Of a DNA stretch of 64,000 nt, positions 21,491 to 34,760 are shown piece after piece. Source of the stretch: Nyssa sinensis. Lineage: Eukaryota > Streptophyta > Magnoliopsida > Cornales > Nyssaceae. Both the position numbers and the translations under genes were made by a program. Under the pieces are notes generated by a model. It was not told the DNA's origin. It saw nothing but the letters and a program-made list of their open reading frames with translations, and did not search any database. How positions within the stretch are numbered: position 1 is the first letter of the stretch; the number at the start of each line of letters is the position of its first letter. The stretch is taken from contig CM018046.1 of NCBI GenBank assembly GCA_008638375.1, positions 1,040,501-1,104,500 of the forward strand. Direction: 5' to 3'.

Positions 21491-24400
21491 TGTAACAATC
21501 CCTCCCTAGCAAACTGATAATCTAAAACAATGTAATGTAACTTAGATCAATGAAAAGTCCTTCAGTATAAGTAAGTAATGTCAACATGAAGCCTAATCGA
21601 GACAAAGTCTAGAATAATTATGAATTGACCTAATCAGTCGAGGTCAACAAAGGACAATTCCCTACAATCCCCAAACATCACGACCAAGTAAATAGACGCA
21701 TCGCCAATAATTAATAAATAATATAATTATTTATAAATTACAAAAAATAGAAAAATTTACAATTAAATGCATAAAAATTTGAGAAAAATAAAAGAAAAAT
21801 ACAAAATTTTATAGTTTAACACCATGACCAAAAAGAATACATTGGGGGTCAAATTTCACCTACCAAGTGTGTGTGTGTGTGTAAAAACATAGAGATGTGT
21901 ACAAGAAAGTAGTGAAGAAGATAGAAGAAAAAATTTTTAAAATAATAATTAAGCCCTCATGTGATTAGCACATGTGACTAGCACATGAGGAGGGAAGCTG
22001 ATGCACACACTAGAGTGAGTTATGTGTGTGTGTGTGTGTGTGTGCACAGCCGCATACAAGCATTGGAGGGGCGGGGAGTAAAAAGATGGAAAAACTGAGG
22101 AAAAAGGTGAGAAAGGGGGTGTGGGGCTCGCTTGTGGGAAGGGGAGACCTAGCATAAGTATAGCTGCACACTCCAAGCAGCCCATCAGCTGGCTTCAACA
22201 GTGCCACACCTTACTTGTAGCCTCTTTTGACAAGAAATACATTAAATGCAATGGAATGATATCTAACTTACAATCAACTCCCACTCAGAACTATAAACAT
22301 CACTAAAAAGAGTGAGAGAAGGAGAGAGCTTTTGTGCAAAGAGGAACTGAAGAGACTGTCGGCAGAGGGAGAGAAGGAAAACAGAAAAATCAAAGGAAAT
22401 CTAATATCTACTCAACTAAGGTAAAAGACTAAACTCCATTGTCTTATTTAAACTTCTGAGTATGTTTTTAGCATAATGAGACCCCTAAAAGCAGCTTAGA
22501 GCCTCCAAAATGCCAGGTTCAAAGGAACCACCATTAATGGAGCTCAAAAAAACTACCTAGAAACTAACTACAAATAAATGAATTTCTAGGAACGGGGTCC
22601 TACTCTAGACCCAAAATGGTTCACAAAATAAAAAGAACTGAGCCATTTAACTCAGAAATGAGCCTGTAATAGCCTCGCTTAGCAAAGGAAAATAATCGAT
22701 CACATTGACCAAACATGATCTAAGCCCCATATTAAGACCCTAGGATGACTGAGGATCACCCAAGGATCAAAATGATCCAAGAACCATTGATTTTGGTGGA
22801 GAAATGGCCGAGATCACAGTGACTGTAATGGTCACCGAAAAAATGACTTAGGAGTTCCTCTAGGTCTATTTGTAGTGATTTAAGGAAGGAAATTAACCCC
22901 AAAGAAGTAAAAATGTAGTTTAAGAAGATTTAGCATAAAAAACCAATCAAAACAGTGGAAGAAAAATAGTTTAAAAGCTTAAAAAAAATTTTCTAGATTC
23001 TGGTCACCGGCGCTTGGAGAAGACGACCAGCGAGTCACCGAAAACGCGATGAAGAAGGAATTATTCGGTATCAGATCAGACGGGTCGGATTTGGGTTTGG
23101 GTCTGACCCAGACCACGTGCCAGTTAAGCTTTAATAAAACTACGTCATTTTAAGAAAAGTTAAAAGTCTTTTTAAATCCATTTTGGGCTGTTTGGTTACA
23201 AGGGTAGTAAATTGAATCTTGAACTAGTCGAACTAGGAATATCCTACTCTGATTTAATGGACTTATCCGTTGCTTGGTTTTGAACTCAACAAAAAAATAT
23301 ATAAGGACGCATGTTGCGCTTGGGAATCAAACCCAAGACCAAGCCACTAACTAAGCCCAAAGACCCAAGAGTTGAGTCACTAAGCCACAGCCGAAGTTGT
23401 GCTCATAAACCCACCAAGATAAACATATATATATATATATATATTTATATATTTATATATATGTATATATTCTAAAACAATTTCAAAGAAAGCTACCTGT
23501 TGTATTTACACTCAAGCTCTTAAGAATATATTAGTTACACTAAGGCCCCAAATTTTTGATAAATTATAAAATTGCCCCCAAAAATGGTCAAAATGATAAT
23601 TTTACCCCTAAACAAATGTAAGAATGACATCTACACCCTTAGAAATTATAGCATAATTAATACTACACGTGACCAAATCAAGATCCAGAAGAACCTGTGT
23701 TAAGGTTTTTCAGCGTTCCGGATACAATGGTGGAGTCTATTTTAACAAACGAGTTTTCTAAACATGTAAACAAAAATTGATAAACACATATAGTGCAACT
23801 TCACAGATAAAGTTAAGTAGCCAAATAGATGCCCAAAATTACGAAACTTCATACTTAACCTTTTAGGACTATCCCCGACTCAATGACAAAGTCCACATAG
23901 CCAAGAGGAACACGGAGTAGATAGAACCTATGTAATGTATTCTCTAAACCGTACTTAATAAATGTTGACTACCTTAATAGGACCCACATAAGTCATGGAC
24001 GATATCGAGTGGAAAAGAAAAGTCAAACAAAGGCTGAGAGCAATCGCAAGGACATGTGAGGTGGTTAGCTAGAACCCCTTTATCTATAAAGCACCGTTTG
24101 TTTATAGAGGAAGAATAAAAAAGGAAAGGACTGACCCGAGCATAGTCCTAGGGACAAGAAAGCGTGGGTGACAACTTTTCAGAAGTAGAACCACCTGAGA
24201 ACGAGGAATGTGATAGTGGCTACAAGAAAGACACCACAGAACCAAGTGAAAATGAAACACAAATGTTAGGTGAGTAACCCTGGACCTTGAAGTGAAGAAT
24301 TCCATCAATTACATCTTTACAATTTTATAATGAAACATGTCGTATCTTACCACTCATGAATATCATATTAAATGTTTTATTGCATGACTCTTTTCAGAAT

Positions 24401-25274
24401 ACCGAGATAAATGTTTTCATATTTTTCCTACATCTCTTTAAATGCTTTATACGATATAGATAGTTTAAATAATAAGATTTGCAAGTACACTTAGCATGAA
24501 TGTATACGCCATAAAATGTTCATGAAAAATAGTCGTGCCCAGTTGGAGGGTTAACCCATATTTATGACATAGTCATGCCCAATTGAGGGGTTAAGCCAAG
24601 CTGTGTAGGCCTAGAGCTTTAGATTACACATAGTCGCCCAAGTGACTAACCAAGACAAAGAAAAAAAAGGGATTGGCATATATGATTTCATTTGCATAGT
24701 TACAGATATAAATCATGTTTCCTATACGCTACTCTTGTAAACTGTTTAATAAGAAAACTTGTATAACTTCTTAAATACTAGTAATATGCATGCAATTTCT
24801 AACTGATTGTAATTTCAGTATAAATCCATAAGAGTTTATGAAAGAAGTTTCGAAACTCATAACAAGGAACTCGAGTTATTCACGAGCTTTTCTTAAAGCT
24901 TACAGGGTTTTTTTTTTCTATGTATTCCAGGTGGAGCCTCAAGTAATGTAGCTTGAAGGAAGAAAGTCTAATTACAATGCTTTTGAAGAAACAAAAAATT
25001 TGGCCAAAGAGTTGTACCTTTTGTAGGAGTAGCCAAAAGAAAATTTGAAGCTGTAATATCCAGACATTTTCGTTTAATGAAATTTTAGTTATGCTCAACC
25101 ATGATTCAGTTTCCACTACTGTACAAGTATAAATGCATGGAATGTATGTGGCAAACAAGAGGCATTCAGTTGGACACATCATCAATATACTAAATTAGAA
25201 TTAGTATATTAATGAGGTGCCCAATTGGCAAGTCATTATCCCTAACCCGCACAAGGTGGTTTTGGGATGTGACA
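21491..25274 (+). mobile_element. Very long 5' LTR (about 3.8 kb), Tekay-like
   Basis: It starts TGTAACAATCCC and ends TTTTGGGATGTGACA, directly followed by the primer-binding site TTGGTATCAGAGC (25278-25290). Ends and length fit the long LTRs of Tekay/Del chromoviruses. It shares blocks with the 3.5-kb solo LTR at 9968-13471, for example CTCAGAAATGAGC near 22655 and stretches with GTGTGT or GA repeats near the start. It contains (TG)n at about 22022-22045 and (AT)n near 23425-23465. No gene was found inside. The left boundary is inferred from the TG and the family resemblance. Confidence 0.6.
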
Positions 25275-25277
25275 AAG

Positions 25278-25290
25278 TTGGTATCAGAGC
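25278..25290 (+). promoter_or_regulatory. Primer-binding site (initiator tRNA-Met type)
   Basis: TTGGTATCAGAGC is the classic plant LTR-retrotransposon primer-binding sequence complementary to the 3' end of initiator tRNA-Met. It lies three bases inside the LTR end. Confidence 0.85.
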
Positions 25291-25547
25291 ATTAGGTCGA
25301 GATGAAAGGATGCTAACTGAGTAAGTATCAAGTGGAAGTACCAATAAGATTGGTATTGCCAGGATAAGACACTAAGAATAGGGATGTGCTTTTCGAAAAA
25401 TAAGATTCTTATGTTGGAATAAGACCGACTAGGACAATAGGAATTAGCCTAAGCCTGAGCCTAAGGCCACTAGGAAGGAAACCTTACACAATCATGATAA
25501 TCTATGCGGACCTATCAATAACACATCTTTTTGATTTCCAGATCCAA

Positions 25548-26700
25548 ATGGCAAGGAAGAAAGGCAAGAAGACACAAGCAATTAGAGCCTCTCAAGAATC
25601 CACACAGACCAAATAGCCAACAAATCTTACCACACAAGCTATCGAGGCAAGTCTAGCCAAGTTCGATGAGGCTTTAGAAGGGCTCACACGAGCCTTCCAG
25701 TAGGCCTAGCAGACTCCCACTGCAACTACAAAGGCGCATGTACCCGTATCAGTGCTTGGATCTGTATAGGCCTCTACACCTCAAGTAGGAGGGATGGTTA
25801 TTAACAATGAGCTGATAGATTGTTTTCATATGATGAGGCCCCAATCCTTCAGCTTGGTCACTGACCCAATGGTCACCGAAGAGTGGGTCTTGGTAATGGA
25901 AAAGTCCTTTGAAATGCTAAAGTACAACAAGCAGCAAAAGGTCAAACTAGCCACCTACATGCTAAAAGGGGAAACTCGCTAGTCGTGGCTGATAACAAGG
26001 GCAGAGGAACCTGAGATGCCGTGGGATAGATTTGTGGAGGTGTTCTATGAACTCTATTTCCCTACTCTCATCAAGGGTCAAAAAAAGAAAGAGTTCCTAG
26101 AATTAAAGTAGAGAGAAACTTTGATAACCCAATACGTCGCCCAGTTCACCTAACTATCCAGATTCGCCCCACACATGGTGATGCTGGAAAGGAAGAAGGC
26201 TAGAAGATTTGAATAGGGACTGCGCCCTGGCCTTTGTACTTGCGTGTCAGCATTTGACCTGCCCAACTACTCCGAAACTCTAAAGAAAGCATTACTCATC
26301 GAGAAAGAGCTCAACGAGGTAGGGTAAGGGCGAGAACAAACCAAGAAAATATCCGGTGAGAACTTCAAGAAGGGTTAAGGGGCCCACACAGCAAAGAAAC
26401 ACAACTCGGGAATCTTCCAAATCAAAAATAAGAAGATGAAAGAAATACCACCCTACCTTACATGCTAAAAATGACACAAAGGCGAATACAGAATGAGCAC
26501 CAAAGGATGCTATCGATGTGGGAAGGAAGGCCACATAGCAATGAACTATTTTCAAGACAATCAAACCTTATCAACTCATGGCTCAATCCCCGTCAACATT
26601 ATAGAAAAGAAATTAGTCGCTGCCTTAGTTATGAATCAAAGCAAGGGAAAAGAAACCTAGACCAGGTCTGGAAGAGCCTTCTTACTGACTCCAAGAGAGA
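25548..26700 (+). pseudogene. gag remnant of a Ty3 element
   Basis: Starting near ATGGCAAGGAAGAAAGG (25548), the translation gives a basic N-terminus. It then shows the gag core (25794-25982: FEMLKYNKQQKVKLATYMLKG, followed by WLITRAEE and MPWDRFVEVFYELYFP in shifted frames) and a zinc knuckle CYRCGKEGHIAMN near 26508-26546. The last knuckle cysteine is replaced by Tyr. At least eight stops or shifts are present. The gag core wording is typical of Tekay-type chromoviruses. Confidence 0.75.
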
Positions 26701-27200
26701 CCTCCACAACGAACACTAATAGTCGTAGGTACACTTACTATTTGTGGCACCTCTACACATACCTTGCTTGCTTCTAGTTCTACTTATTTTTTTGTAGCAC
26801 CTATATTTGCTGCTAAATTGGGAAGGGCATATGAACTTTTAGATTTCCTATTATCTGTTTCTATACACTCGGGAACACCACTATTATGATCTTCAGTACT
26901 TCGAGGCTGTGACATTGGGATTAATGATCACTAACTACTCGAAGATTTGATTCCCTTAAAGATAAGAGGGTTCGATGTCATATTAGGGATGGATTGGCTC
27001 TCTGCTAACCATGCCACGATAAACTGCTACCATAACGAGTCTTATTCCAAAAACCCTAACAACCTGAGTTCACATATGAGGGAAAGGGAGTAGCACCTCC
27101 GCCATACATAGTGTCTGTCATCCAAGGCCTACAAACTACTGAAGAAAGGTTATCGCAATTACCTATGTAGTGTTATAGACTACTCAAGCACAAACCTTAC
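26701..27200 (+). pseudogene. Aspartic protease remnant
   Basis: Translation in mixed frames gives TICGTSTHTLLASSSTYFF, where the catalytic DSGAS-type motif is lost, and FDVILGMDWLSANHATINC near 26970-27025, the hallmark end of plant Ty3 proteases. It is inactivated by the active-site loss and by stops. Confidence 0.7.
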
Positions 27201-28610
27201 CAATGGAAGAAATTTCGATAGTGTGAGAGTTCATAGATGTATTCCCAAATGAATTGCCTAGTGAGACAACCGATCGAGAAATCGAGTTCCTCATCTATCT
27301 AGGTGCCTGGTACGCAACCAATTTCCAAAAATTCGTATAAGATGGCCCCAACAAAGATGAGAGAACTCAAAGTACAGTTACAAGAGTTGATGGGGAAAGG
27401 GTTTATCTGCCCAAGTGTATCACCTATGGGGTGCACTTGTCTTATTTGTGAAAAAGAATGATGGATTGATGAGACTTTGTATAGACTATCCGCGAGTTGA
27501 ATAGGGTGACCATCAAGAACAGGTACTCGCTACCTAAAATCGATGAGTTGTTCGATCGATTACAAGGGGCTCGAGTTTTCTCGAAGATTGCCTTACAATC
27601 AGGCTATCATTAGTTGATGGTAAAGATAGGGGACGTGCCAAAAACTGCCTTCAGGACTCTGTATGGACACTATGAGTTCTTGGTGATGCTGTTTGGAGTA
27701 ACCAATGCCCCCGCGGCATTCATGGACCTAATGAACAAAATATTCAAGCCCCATTTAGACGATTTTGTGATAGTATTTATTGATGACATCCTGATTTACT
27801 CACGAAATGAAAAGGAATGTGATGAACATTTGAGGATAGATTTACAAACACTTAGAGAAAATAAGTTGTACGCCAAATTCTCTAAATGCGAGTTTTGGCT
27901 AAAAGCATAACTTTCTTAGGACATGTGATTGAAAATAATGGGATACCTTGTTGATCCTCAAAAGATAAGGCGGTATTCAATTGGCAAAAACCTATGATAA
28001 TTATGAAAATTCGCAGCTTTATAGGACTAGCCAGCTACTATCGCTGGTTTGTCAAGGATTTCGCTAAGATAACCAAGCCACTTACCCAACTAACATAAAA
28101 AAGCAATCCATTCATATGAACTGACGAAAGAGAGCATAGTTTTCAAGCTCTGAAGGAAAAATTAACTACGACCCCTATCTTAGCCATCACCATAAAGGAG
28201 AAAAAGTTTATAATCTACAACGACGCTTCACACAAGGGGTTAGGCTGCGTATTGATGCAAGATGGGAAAGTAATTGCTTATGCCTCTTGAGAACTGAGAA
28301 CGCATGAGCAAAACTATCCCACACAGGACCTAGAGTTAGCAGTAGTGGTATTTCGCCTTCAAAATATGGTGACACTACTTGTACGGGGAGACTTGTGAGA
28401 TCTTTCACCGACCACAAGAGCCTCAAATACTTATTCACCCAGAAAGAACTGAATATGAGGCAACGACAATGGCTAGAGTTGATAAAGGACTACGATATGA
28501 GCATTCAATACCGCTCAAGGCAAAGCAAATGTGGTGGCCGATACTTTGAGTAGGAAGATAGGGAGCCTCGCCTACATCATCACTAGCCAAGTGGAACTAA
28601 AAGTTTAGTT
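27201..28610 (+). pseudogene. Reverse transcriptase and RNase H remnant (Ty3, chromovirus type)
   Basis: A 98-codon open segment (27614-27910) holds [25 protein letters not shown] in two parts and the catalytic FIDDILIYS, where the usual Tyr of YIDD is Phe. Upstream, [20 protein letters not shown] (27490-27550) is the RT finger region. Downstream, broken frames give the connection domain (PATIAGLSRISLR) and RNase H with the CKMGK and LENQERMSK-like lines, ending with a DTLSRK-type motif near 28545. Stops and shifts occur throughout. Confidence 0.8.
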
Positions 28611-29080
28611 GTTCTCCTGTGCTAGTGCACCAAAGAACTTGAAAACTTCTTGTGGGATATGGATCATTACTTCAAGGCAGTTTATATGTCGAATGTTGAG
28701 AAGATAGATCTCACAAGTATGTATCTAACAAGAAATGAAAAGTTATGGTTGCACACACATTCTGAGGACAATTCTCGTCCCTAAATCACTAGATTGGACT
28801 TATTGGTGAACAAAATGAAGGAGTTATTCCTTCCTAGCAACATGCTATGACAAACATATGATACTCTAAGGAAACTCAAACACAGTGGTACCATTTTGGA
28901 TTGTGTCAAACAAGTCTTGTCATGTCATGACTTGAGTCCCAAGGACTTGAAAAGTGATGAGAATTTATCAAAGAATATCAATAAATAATGTTTCAATGTG
29001 GTCAAGTCAATGGGAATAAAAAAGACTCCTGATTCTTTAGATTTGACCAAGGTGTTGTTATTAGGACTATGAGTCTATAT
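28611..29080 (+). pseudogene. Second gag fragment fused downstream of RNase H
   Basis: Immediately after the RNase H end, translation reads LWDMDHYFKA, IDLTSMYLTRNEKLW, MKELFLPSNM and LRKLKHSGTILDCVKQ. These are recognisable positions of a retrotransposon gag core (PF03732 type). It belongs at the start, not the end, of an element, so a rearrangement or insertion must have joined them. Stops are present. Confidence 0.6.
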
Positions 29081-30186
29081 TGTGTTGGCTAATCTATGTT
29101 GACAAAACTTTGAGTTCTAACTTGTCCAAGTTTGAGTGAATTAATTTTCTCAAGCCTTGTGTCACTTTAGCATCAAAACTGTATCTTCAGATTTTATAGT
29201 GTGAAGTTCTCGAGGGTTTGCATGAGGTAAAGCACAAGTTTCATTGGATAGGGTCTATTTCACACACTCACATCATGCATATAAAATATTTTTAAATGTG
29301 TTTAAATTGTTAGTGTGTGTTAAAAGACTGATGATATGATTGAAGATATTTTACAAAGTTAAAAAAAAAATATTTTTATGTCAATATAACATAATTATGC
29401 CTTTATTTTATGAGCCAAAAAATCTCACTTGAGCGAGCAAGCAAGGTCTTTCCTTGCTCACTCGAGCGCGGTCCAGTAAGTATCTCGCTAGAGTTCGCTT
29501 GAAAGCTGGCTTGAGCAAACCTATTGGGAAAAACTAGTAACAACCTTGTTTGAGCTCGTTGGCTAGCTTGTTAGAGTGAGATAACTCGATCAAATGAGGT
29601 CTAATCCCGTTTGAGCAAGATCATTCTAGTAGCTACTTCACCCTGACTCATTAGACATCTCGCTCGAGCGAGGTGTCGCGTAGTCCAGTTTCTTAATTTG
29701 ATTTAAATAACATTTTTCTACACATTGACCCTATCTATATAAGGCTTTTGATACATCTTCGAAATTGACTTTTTGGCAAATCTAAGTCTAACTTCTGTTA
29801 TTTTCCAAAAAGCTTTTATATGCATCTCATTAGCACTATAGATCATTAGCCAAGAGATCAAGAACCCTATCATATTCTATATCATCATCCAAGGAGTACA
29901 AGCTTGTGGGGAGTCAAGGTCATAGAATTGATAGAGTTTGAGGTTACATGGAGTTTGCAACTATGATTATGAGGATTGAAAGCATTAGGGTCACTTGAAG
30001 ACTGCTTGAAGATTCAAATTTGAGGAAGTTCAGACCATGAACAGGGCTTGCAGTACAAAGTCAGTGTGTCAATAAGTTTCTATAATCATCCTAAGATTTT
30101 CTAATGGCCCAAGCTTTTGCAAAGAAAATTTGGTTGATCTTGGCACTTTCCTCCTTAACAAATCTTGTGTGCTATCTCTTTACTAC

Positions 30187-30236
<50 letters not shown>

Positions 30237-30670
30237 CACACATTATGGTTGCACACACAAGAAATAAAAAACGCAAATGAATATAGTGGTAATTCATCAC
30301 AGAAAAGTAAAGTTATAATTGGATAAGATAATTTTTTATTTGCCACATTGACTTATTCACCCACATCTAGGTCTATTTCATACTATCTAGATATACATAG
30401 AACCACTTAGCTGTCATACCTAGGCTCACAAAATTAGGTATTTGAAATACTTATAATTGGCCTTGTAAAAGTCTCGGTTATTGTTTCTTAAGTATCTAAT
30501 AGTTTAAAAATAATTTTTTTAATAAATTTTAGCTCAAAGGTAACCTACGTAACGAATTATGGTCTAAGACAAGATTCTCAAAAATTTTAGAATTTTGTTC
30601 TCGGAATGGGGAGTCGATTGTTTACTCTTAAGAAATTAGCCCTCGAGACTATTGGTATTGGTTCCAAATG
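29081..30670. other. Unassigned repeat-like DNA with microsatellite
   Basis: No coding region was recognised. A segment near 29410-29690 is rich in repeated CTCGCTNGAGCGAG-like half-palindromes, a composition often seen in plant retroelement LTRs or UTRs. (CA)n followed by (TA)n lies at about 30192-30236. Confidence 0.45.
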
Positions 30671-31627
30671 TCACATCCCTACACCCCACCCTGTGTGGAG
30701 TTTGGACTATGCGACCAACCACAAGGCCTTCAATTCAATCCATTAATCACATAACATGAGATTCTACCAATAGTACATTATAATTCTGCATCAACATTTC
30801 CATTTCCATAAGCGATGCTAATATACAATCCATAGTACAGTCAAAACTTGACCACAATCTAACTATAAGACTAAAACTTAGAAAAACAAAGGGCTATCTA
30901 TAGTTGTAATCCTATACAAAAGTATTCTAACTCCATAAGCCACCCTCCTTTAAATCGATCTCCACATTGGGCCCATATACCTTTCAGTATATGTGAAAAA
31001 AATGTTTAGACATAGTGTGAGTTAACTTAAGCACAACAAATAATCATGGTACTCTATCATGGGTTTCCAACCGAAAGAGTTTTAAGGTTGAAAATGAGGT
31101 TTTACATAAATCTCCGTCGATCTCGATTCTTCAATCCATTTAAACAATTGTGAAGCATATAAAAATTTAAAATCATCGATCAAGTTCATGTAATGGTTTG
31201 ATCATGTAAAATAATAACTTTGCGATCAAAATATGATCAAGTTATAAAACAATTTGTAATCACAATACGATCAAGTTGGCAATAAAAATATGATCAAGTT
31301 GGTCATTTTCGATAACGATCAATCATCAGACATGCGATATTTGATTTGCTAAAATAAGATAACGATCACAATACAATCATAGTTATGCCTAATGGCGATA
31401 AGTTTTTCAATGAAATAGAGAATTTGTGAATTATTATAGTTAAAGATATACAGATTTCATAAGTTGTTCGATCATGCTTTTTAAATTCAAAATAGAAATC
31501 ATATGATCTGGCAATTTTAATCAAATCAGTAGTATAAGATGTAAAATATGATAAAGCGATCAATAAAGCATGGTATTACAATTAATAAAATGGTAGTGCG
31601 ATTAGGAAAGCATAGTCCTAAACATAG
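30671..31627 (-). mobile_element. Truncated long LTR, minus orientation
   Basis: It starts TGTCACATCCCTACACCCC, the reverse complement of an LTR 3' end like that at 25260-25274 (GGGATGTGACA). The following 950 bp has the same low-complexity, ATGATCAA-rich style as other long LTRs here. The other end was not found. No coding content. Confidence 0.4.
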
Positions 31628-32534
31628 TGTAAAGACCCAAAAAAATTACCAAAAGCAATTTTGGTAATTATCTAGTCCGAATCAATGAAAGATAATTAAT
31701 TAAACGAAAATGAGTTGAAAAATTTTGAAAATGAGTTATTAGTGAATAATGTGATATTTTGAGGTTTAGAAATAATTTTAGAAATTTGTTTGGGGTTGGT
31801 GTGGGCCACAAGGGCCACACAATCAAATCTGAGTCACAAATAAATATGAAAATCTTATCGTTAAAATTTGGAGAGACGGATGACATAATTGGAATCTCCG
31901 TGTATAAATTAACTACCATGTCAATTTTGGTGTGATTCTGATACTATTTCTCTTCGGACGTGTGTGTAGCAAACTGGCCACGTGATGCATCATTTATTCT
32001 AAAAAGCTTCTCAAGGAAACTTGGTACAGCTTTCTAGACAATACCATGTGGCACCTTATTATTAGCCAACAAGGAATCTAATGTGAAATAGAGGTTAGTG
32101 TGTGTGTAGGAGTGTGGTGAGTCATTTGATAGTGAGGATACCTAAATTAAGACACATCTTTTTCCTTTTTTTCCCTCTTTGGTTGATCATCCCCAATTTT
32201 TAAAGTTTTCTCTCTGTTTGCCCCCTCACCCGAATATACATGTATGGGTGTGTGCGTGAGTTCATGAGTGTGGAAGTGTATACGAGAGTTGGGTGCATGG
32301 ATTTTCATGGAAAGGATGTTCGAACAAGATGGATGATGGGTTGTGCATGGGTGGCTTCAATCAATGGCATCCATGGGAGGAGAAACCAAGATTTCTCTCT
32401 CTACAATGGAACACTTGGATGTAAAGGTAGGGATTCTAAGACCTCTCATTTAGTCTTAGATGCAATTTTATGAACACACGTGTTTAAATTTGATGTTGGT
32501 GATGCACATGTATGTATGTGTGTGTCTCTGTGAA

Positions 32535-32575
<41 letters not shown>

Positions 32576-33850
32576 TATATTTTTTTTGTGCATGTATATC
32601 TAGCTTGATTTGAAATGGCAATGAGGGAGAACCCCTCATGTGGGTCTCTACCTTTGGGATACTGTTTACTATTATTTTTTTGAAATGATTAGGTAGTAGC
32701 AATAGTTTTGAGAAAGATTTATTCAGTTTCATCTGTTTTGGAATAATTTGATAATTATTTGAATTTTTATTTATTGCATATAGAATTAATTTCCCATATG
32801 GAATGATTTACATTCCATTGAATTTGAATTTTGTTTCATTGTATATAGAATTAATTTCTTGTTATATAATGATTTGCTTTCTATTTGAATTTTGAATTTT
32901 GTTTCATTGCATATAGAATTAATTCCATACGATCATCACTATCATTCAATCGAAATTTTTGAAATTCATGACAACTCTCTTCGTCGGTCTGTCATAGTTC
33001 AATTTATCATTTACCATCTTCTTCATTTAGTCAGTTGATTTTCCACTGTTTTGTTCATAGAAGATATTTTGTTTTTAGATTTTTTTGTTTTATTATTCGT
33101 TAAATTAGTTTTCTAATTTTTTTTTTTGTTTTTCATTTTCAGTTACATTTTTGTTTTTTATTCTTTTTTTTTTTTTGTTTTCTACTTTGTTTTTAGCATT
33201 TTACTTCTCAATTTTTTTAATGAACCCCACTTGATATATTATCTTATATATATATATATTATGTTTTAAATTTGAAGTTTTACTAGTAATTATGTTATGC
33301 ATTTTGGTTATTTTTCTTGTAGTTATGTAATTCTTTTCAAGTAGGTAATTTTTACCTTACTGTTACATGTACGTAATTTTTCTTAGGTAAGGTAAATTTT
33401 TACCTTACATTCATATATACGTGAATTTTTTCAGGTATATAAATTTTTACATTACGTTCATATCCTATCGTTAATACTTCCTATTGAGAAAAATAACATT
33501 TTCGTTTCCCTTTCCTTACGTAAATTCTATTTGTTACTAAGTGAAAATTCAATTTTTTTTAGAAGATGTATTTTTTGTGTGATACAAGCTTTGATTTTAT
33601 TTTTTATTCTATGAAATAGGAAGCTTCTTAATTTTTGTTATTTTTTTCTTTTATTTTTTAAATCAAATTGTGGTGTCTTTTAAGAAAATGTTCTCATATT
33701 AGGGAGGCAACATTTTGGTATTCTCTATAAGAACATTTTGATCTAAAAAAATAAAATATGAATTTAATTCTATAACACTTAAAATACTTAAATTAAAAAA
33801 TAATTTTACACTTTTATTTTTCATTGTCTTGTGGCCAAATGACCCTATTT
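31628..33850. other. Probable long-LTR fragment and AT-rich DNA, no gene
   Basis: TGTAAAGACCC at 31628 resembles the start of a long LTR. Typical GTGTGTG-rich text follows, with (TG)n then (TA)n at about 32527-32577. 33000-33830 is extremely T-rich. No convincing ORF was found; the frame at 32240-32473 has no recognisable motif. Confidence 0.4.
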
Positions 33851-33854
33851 TGTT

Positions 33855-34262
33855 CTAGCTCAGCCCTTGCCCAGGGAGATTGGATTCGGGGATGTTATTT
33901 GTGCGTCATACCGGTGGGATGCGTATAATCTTTGCAAGTAAAGGTTAGCAGTTCCTCTTTGAAAAATTAGAGAAAACAAAAATGTACAGGAAACAAATTA
34001 AAAAGATTTATTTAGGCGGGTGAGGCAGGAACTCCTGTCATGTCCCGAGTGAGGCAGATGGATCATACACTGTATTAGCAAACCTTGGATCTTCCCTAAT
34101 ATATCTGAAACCTTGTATTTTTCACCAAGAAACCTCTACGGTTGAGATTCATTTCAAGCATTTATGGGAGGTTTGTATTGACAAAGCCAAAAGCTTTTTT
34201 GTGATACCCATTGATAACAAGGATGAGGAGCTAGTGACTGTGGTAACGACAGCAACCAGACA
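33855..34262 (+). other. Possible exons of an unidentified gene or gene fragment
   Basis: Two short stretches read like coding exons on the plus strand. The first (about 33865-33943) encodes PREIGFGDVICASYRWDAYN, starts after TTCTAGCTCAG and ends before GTAAAGG. The second (about 34030-34262) encodes about 75 residues including LGSSLIYLKPCIFHQE, ending at a stop after TTATRQ, and starts after GAGGCAG. I do not recognise the protein and saw no further exons, so this may be a captured or decayed fragment or chance. Confidence 0.25.
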
Positions 34263-34722
34263 GTGACATGGTTAAATAATTTGTCGTCGTACCTAACAAA
34301 TCGTCTTCCTGCATGCTTATTTTGTTAACATTTTGTTCTATTTTCAACATTTGGCAGCTTAATTTTTTAAGTCTTGAGTAATCTCTTCCACATGTTTGTA
34401 TTAATGTCTCTGCATCTTACGCAACAATTGAAGTTAGGATTTTTTTTCTCTCTCGTTTCACCCCAAGAGATAATTGAGTGACATTATGATTAGGACCATG
34501 CATTTCAGTTCTACATTATTTGAACCTTGTTAATTTTTTCCCTAATCTTTGGTGGGTGCAGGTTACCAGTAATTTTCTCCCACTTGTTAGTAATAATGCC
34601 CCGTCTTTGAAATTTTATCTGCATTGAATTGAAACGGGATTAAGATTCATGCAGAGTAGCATTTCAGTTTTAATATATGATACTATTTCACCGAGAATGA
34701 GCAACTCAGGGTTCTTGTCTGA

Positions 34723-34760
<38 letters not shown>

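Noticed and set aside
24880..25185. 101-aa minus-strand ORF with hydrophobic stretch
   Set aside because: It lies inside the 3.8-kb LTR just before the primer-binding site, with no conserved motif.
32240..32473. 77-aa ORF starting MYGCVREFM
   Set aside because: No recognisable motif and it lies in LTR-like, GTGTGT-rich DNA; length is within chance expectation.
30671..33850. A complete LTR element bounded by TGTCACATCCC and TGTAAAGACCC
   Set aside because: The two ends are not in an LTR-pair arrangement and no internal coding region lies between them.
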